DNA of 34,591 bases from positions 1 to 34,591 of the forward strand of contig DAHXNE010000093.1 of the NCBI GenBank assembly GCA_027366635.1, written 5' to 3'. This DNA is from Gammaproteobacteria bacterium (GTDB lineage Bacteria > Pseudomonadota > Gammaproteobacteria > Steroidobacterales > Steroidobacteraceae). The notes below the pieces were generated by a model. That model saw nothing but the letters and a program-made list of their open reading frames with translations. It searched no databases and was not told the DNA's origin. A program made the position numbers and the translations under genes. Numbering within the stretch: the stretch's first letter is position 1; each line of letters opens with the position of its first letter. This document shows positions 32,484-34,591 of the stretch, piece by piece.

Positions 32484-33317
32484 GTGAGCGGGCGCGGTAC
32501 AATCGGGCCGCAGCGCATCGTCTGCCTGACGGAAGAGACGACCGAGACGCTGTATTTGCTGGGCGAGCAGGACCGCATCGTGGGCATCTCGGGCTTTACG
32601 GTGCGCCCGCCGCAGGCTCGTCGCGAAAAGCCGAGAGTGAGCGCCTTCACCAGCGCCAAGATCGAGCGCATCGTCGCCCTGAAGCCGGATCTCGTGCTGG
32701 GCTTTTCGGATCTGCAAGCCGACATCGCCGCCGATCTCATCCGCAGCGGCATCGAGGTGCACGTCTTCAATCAACGCGGCGTCGAGCAGATCCTGGAATC
32801 GATCGCCATGCTCGGCCGAATGATCGGCGCGCGCGCACGTACCCAGGCCCTGATCGGACGGCTGCGCCGCTCCATCGATGCAACCCGTCGCGCCGCAGCG
32901 CGGTTGCCGTGTCGGCCGCGCGTCTATTTCGAGGAATGGGACGATCCGCTGATCTGCGCAATACGCTGGGTCGGGGAACTGCTCGAGATCGCCGGCGCGG
33001 AGAATTGCTTTGCGGATCTCGCCGCGCGGCCCGCCGCCAAGGGGCGCATCATCGCCGATCCGCTCGAGGTCGTCCGGCGCGCCCCCGACGTCTTGATCGC
33101 CTCGTGGTGCGGCAAGAAATTCAACCCGGCACGAGTGCGCGCCCGCCCCGGTTGGGAGTCGATTCCGGCGCTGCGCCACGATCGATTGTTCGAGGTCAAA
33201 TCGTCCGAGATTCTGCAGCCCGGACCTGCTGCCCTTACCGACGGTCTGAGTCGCCTCTATCAGATCATCGCCGGCAGTGCGCGCGACATGGTGGAACGAA
33301 GCGCCCGCAATGGGTAG
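32484..33317 (+). CDS. Cobalamin-binding protein (BtuF-like, no signal peptide)
   Basis: 277 residues, a TroA/BtuF-type helical-backbone binding fold: RIVCLTEETTETLYLLGEQDRIVGIS (about 11-36), IERIVALKPDLVLGFSDLQADIAADLI, VFNQRGVEQILESIAMLG, RVYFEEWDDPLICAIRWVGELLEIAG and VLIASWCGKKFNPARV. The EEWDxPLI...WVxELIEIAG and ASWCGKKF motifs are those of cytosolic cobalamin-binding proteins found beside cobO. No signal peptide is visible, so it is likely cytoplasmic. The GTG at 32484 directly follows the TAG of the decayed adenosyltransferase, preserving an old operon junction. Its own function may be B12 handling; ligand is inferred. Confidence 0.85.
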   Translation: MSGRGTIGPQRIVCLTEETTETLYLLGEQDRIVGISGFTVRPPQARREKPRVSAFTSAKIERIVALKPDLVLGFSDLQADIAADLIRSGIEVHVFNQRGVEQILESIAMLGRMIGARARTQALIGRLRRSIDATRRAAARLPCRPRVYFEEWDDPLICAIRWVGELLEIAGAENCFADLAARPAAKGRIIADPLEVVRRAPDVLIASWCGKKFNPARVRARPGWESIPALRHDRLFEVKSSEILQPGPAALTDGLSRLYQIIAGSARDMVERSARNG

Positions 33318-33378
33318 CGACGAGGCGCGAAGCCCCGCTTAGCCGTAAATCAGCCGGCGCCGATGACCTCGTGTTCGA

Positions 33379-34119
33379 TCATGATCTTCGCCTCGGGGGC
33401 ATTCGGGCCGGGTTCGGATGCGCCAGCGCGGTAGGCGCGGTGTGCCCGGTGGGGTGCAGCACGCCGATCAACATCGTGCTGACGCCATTCCAGACAATCT
33501 GCGCGCCGATGGCGAGCAGGATGAACGCCGTCAGCCGGATCATGATGGTGGTTCCTGTCTTGCCCAGGCGGCGCACCAGACGATCGGCGTACCGGTAGCA
33601 GAGGTAGATGATGACGCAAGTGATCAACACGCCAACGAAGTGCGCAAGAATCGTGGGCAAGAGCGCGCGCAGGCCGCGCGGTGGGTTGGCCCCGAGCGTC
33701 ACTGCCACCGATATCGATCCGGGTCCGACGGTCAGCGGCATGGTGATCGGATAAAACGCCCCCTGCGTGATGCTGTCGGGGCTGGCGGCGCCGGCTGGGG
33801 CGGAAACCACCGGCTTGATCGGCCCATTGAGCAGGGACCAGGCCAGAGCGCATACCACGATGCCTCCGGCCACCTGTACCGCTGGAATCGAGACGCCGAA
33901 AAAGTCGAGCACGTAGGCGCCGACCAGGATAGAGGCGATGAGCAGCACGAAGCTGTTGAAAGCGACGAGCTTCGCGCTACGGGCGCGCTCGGCCGGTGTG
34001 AGTCCCGCGGTCATGGCTAGGAAAATAGGCGCGCCGCCGAACGGATTGATGATCGGCAGCAGTGCCGCCACGGCGACGAAGACGATTTCGGTGAAATAAT
34101 GAATGCGGGCCAGGAGCAT
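33379..34119 (-). CDS. MarC family integral membrane protein (second copy)
   Basis: 246 residues, about six membrane helices. Motifs: VAALLPIINPFGGAPIFLAMTAGLTPAERARSA (the PI-x-NPFG-x-x-P motif), VAGGIVVCALAWSLL, and FYPITMPLTVGPGSISVAVTLGA (the second PLTxGPGSI motif). The C-terminal tail (after VLHPTGHTAPTAL) is basic and probably cytoplasmic. It is more typical of the MarC family than the first copy, which lacks the NPFG sequence, so they are distant paralogs. The ATG at 34119 lacks a strong ribosome site. The conserved element copy A lies about 275 bases upstream, pointing the opposite way. Confidence 0.93.
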   Translation of the reverse strand: MLLARIHYFTEIVFVAVAALLPIINPFGGAPIFLAMTAGLTPAERARSAKLVAFNSFVLLIASILVGAYVLDFFGVSIPAVQVAGGIVVCALAWSLLNGPIKPVVSAPAGAASPDSITQGAFYPITMPLTVGPGSISVAVTLGANPPRGLRALLPTILAHFVGVLITCVIIYLCYRYADRLVRRLGKTGTTIMIRLTAFILLAIGAQIVWNGVSTMLIGVLHPTGHTAPTALAHPNPARMPPRRRS

Positions 34120-34394
34120 GGCTATGGGGCGGCGGGCGGAACATCCGGGACGGGCGGCGACAGTCTCGCCCTGAATGTCCGCAAGCTCAAGCACGTCCCG
34201 ATGATCAAACAGCTGCGCGATGAGCCTGAGGTATCTCGGGTGGGGGGGGAGGGCGGACAGGCGAGTCACGCCGATCTATGGGAGGGGGATGCGCGGCCGG
34301 TACATGCCCCGTGCCGGGGCGCGCGACGTCCTGGATGCGTCTGCGCCTCGCCGCCGCGGGAGGTATCGCGTAGCGCATCTCGTCGAAGCGAACT
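34120..34394. other. GC-rich gap between marC-2 and conserved element
   Basis: No gene that I can support. On the minus strand the frame upstream of marC-2 stays open and contains RLIAQLFDHRDVLELADIQG, which resembles protein but matches no family I recognise and has no good start. The plus strand holds GCCCCGTGCCGGGGC-type hairpins near 34306-34321. Confidence 0.45.
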
Positions 34395-34472
34395 GGGATG
34401 GTGAGCGACTCCGGCGGTTTAAATCACCGCGCAGCGGGATGTCCGCCGGCCCAAGACGATCAGACCCAGGAC

Positions 34473-34501
34473 TTGCGTCCGTTCGCGCGACTGGATACAA
34501 T
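34473..34501 (+). promoter_or_regulatory. Sigma-70-like promoter inside element copy A
   Basis: TTGCGT (34473-34478) and TACAAT (34496-34501) are 17 bases apart. The start would be near 34508, just before block 2. Copy B has TTGTGT/GATAAA with 18 bases at the equivalent position, although the surrounding sequence differs, so promoter function seems to be what is kept. Confidence 0.6.
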
Positions 34502-34542
34502 CACAGTCAGGTTAAAAACCTCTACCGCCGGGTAGGCGGGAC

Positions 34543-34591
34543 GTGAAGCGCGTGGAGCGGATCCGAGACGCGGTTCGGTTCAACCGAGCCA
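34543..34591 (+). CDS. Possible start of a small protein in element copy A
   Basis: From GTG at 34543 the frame reads VKRVERIRDAVRFNRA and runs off the window; a second GTG at 34552 (MERIRDAV...) corresponds to the GTG of copy B. GGCGGG upstream could serve as ribosome site for the second GTG. Only 16 codons are visible and the protein is not recognised, so coding status is open. Confidence 0.2.
   Translation, partial: MKRVERIRDAVRFNRA

Larger units (their letters stand above)
34395..34591 (+). repeat. Conserved two-block element, copy A (cut by window edge)
   Basis: Block 1 is 34395-34444, the middle 34445-34518 (74 bases, unrelated in sequence to copy B), block 2 34519-34571, and the copy continues to the edge. 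Block 1 can fold with CCGGCGG (34411-34417) pairing CCGCCGG (34443-34449) and an inner GCGGT/ACCGC stem. Block 2 carries CCGCC-GGGTA-GGCGG. After it GGTTCGG-TTCAA-CCGAGCC forms a seven-pair hairpin at 34572-34590. Copy B preserves the block sequences but not this last hairpin. The middle contains the promoter at 34473-34501. Confidence 0.85.

Noticed and set aside
32010..33179. A minus-strand frame extending the DUF1697 gene upstream to 560 residues.
   Set aside because: It is antisense to the cobalamin genes; DUF1697 proteins are about 170 residues and a GTG with a good ribosome site lies at 32009.
34511..34571. Partial similarity of block 2 (AAACC...GGGACG..AAGC) to the c-di-GMP-I riboswitch consensus.
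   Set aside because: The conserved P1/P2 arrangement and the receptor are lacking, and copy B has no gene downstream on its strand for a riboswitch to control.

Overview
The window is high-GC DNA from what looks like a gammaproteobacterium of the Xanthomonadales/Nevskiales/Steroidobacterales type. This placement is inferred from gene content: AmpG, two MarC proteins, a gammaproteobacterial-type PyrE, a BatABCD operon with DUF58 and DUF4381, and kynU-kmo. Genes are tightly packed, and many neighbours share four-base ATGA or GTGA overlaps.

Left part (1-5.5 kb). The end of a HigA-like antitoxin gene lies next to the 3' end of a tRNA-Gly(CCC). Then come a nicotinamidase-like hydrolase and nicotinate phosphoribosyltransferase (NAD salvage, overlapping), a LOG-family phosphoribohydrolase, and a minus-strand three-gene operon. 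That operon encodes a small membrane protein, a winged-helix regulator and a divergent cis-prenyltransferase, and has a good sigma-70 promoter overlapping an imperfect palindrome.

Middle left (5.6-16.1 kb). An EmrAB-type drug efflux pair is followed by kynureninase and kynurenine 3-monooxygenase, a rhodanese and TrmB. A MarC membrane protein, a DUF6763 protein, a Rieske ferredoxin, an AmpG-like permease and PyrE come next.

Middle right (16.15-31.2 kb, all minus strand). An ECF sigma factor, a probable membrane anti-sigma factor, a beta-repeat/RDD membrane protein, an RND adaptor and an RND pump form one tightly coupled operon. It is followed by a small lipoprotein and the aerotolerance-type operon MoxR-DUF58-DUF4381-BatA-BatB-BatC-BatD. 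In BatB the first MIDAS aspartate is replaced by Gln.

Right end (31.5-34.6 kb). A DUF1697 gene diverges from a decayed cobalamin adenosyltransferase gene, which keeps both ends but has lost its core. An intact cobalamin-binding protein gene follows immediately, then a second MarC gene.

The most unusual signal is a conserved non-repetitive element present in two inverted copies, about 22 kb apart, each beside one of the two marC genes (minus strand 12278-12437 and plus strand 34395 to the window edge). Each copy has two highly conserved blocks (46 of 48 and 47 of 53 bases). They flank a diverged middle that contains a sigma-70-like promoter aimed at the second block, which may begin a very small gene or RNA. 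I could not match it to any family I know.
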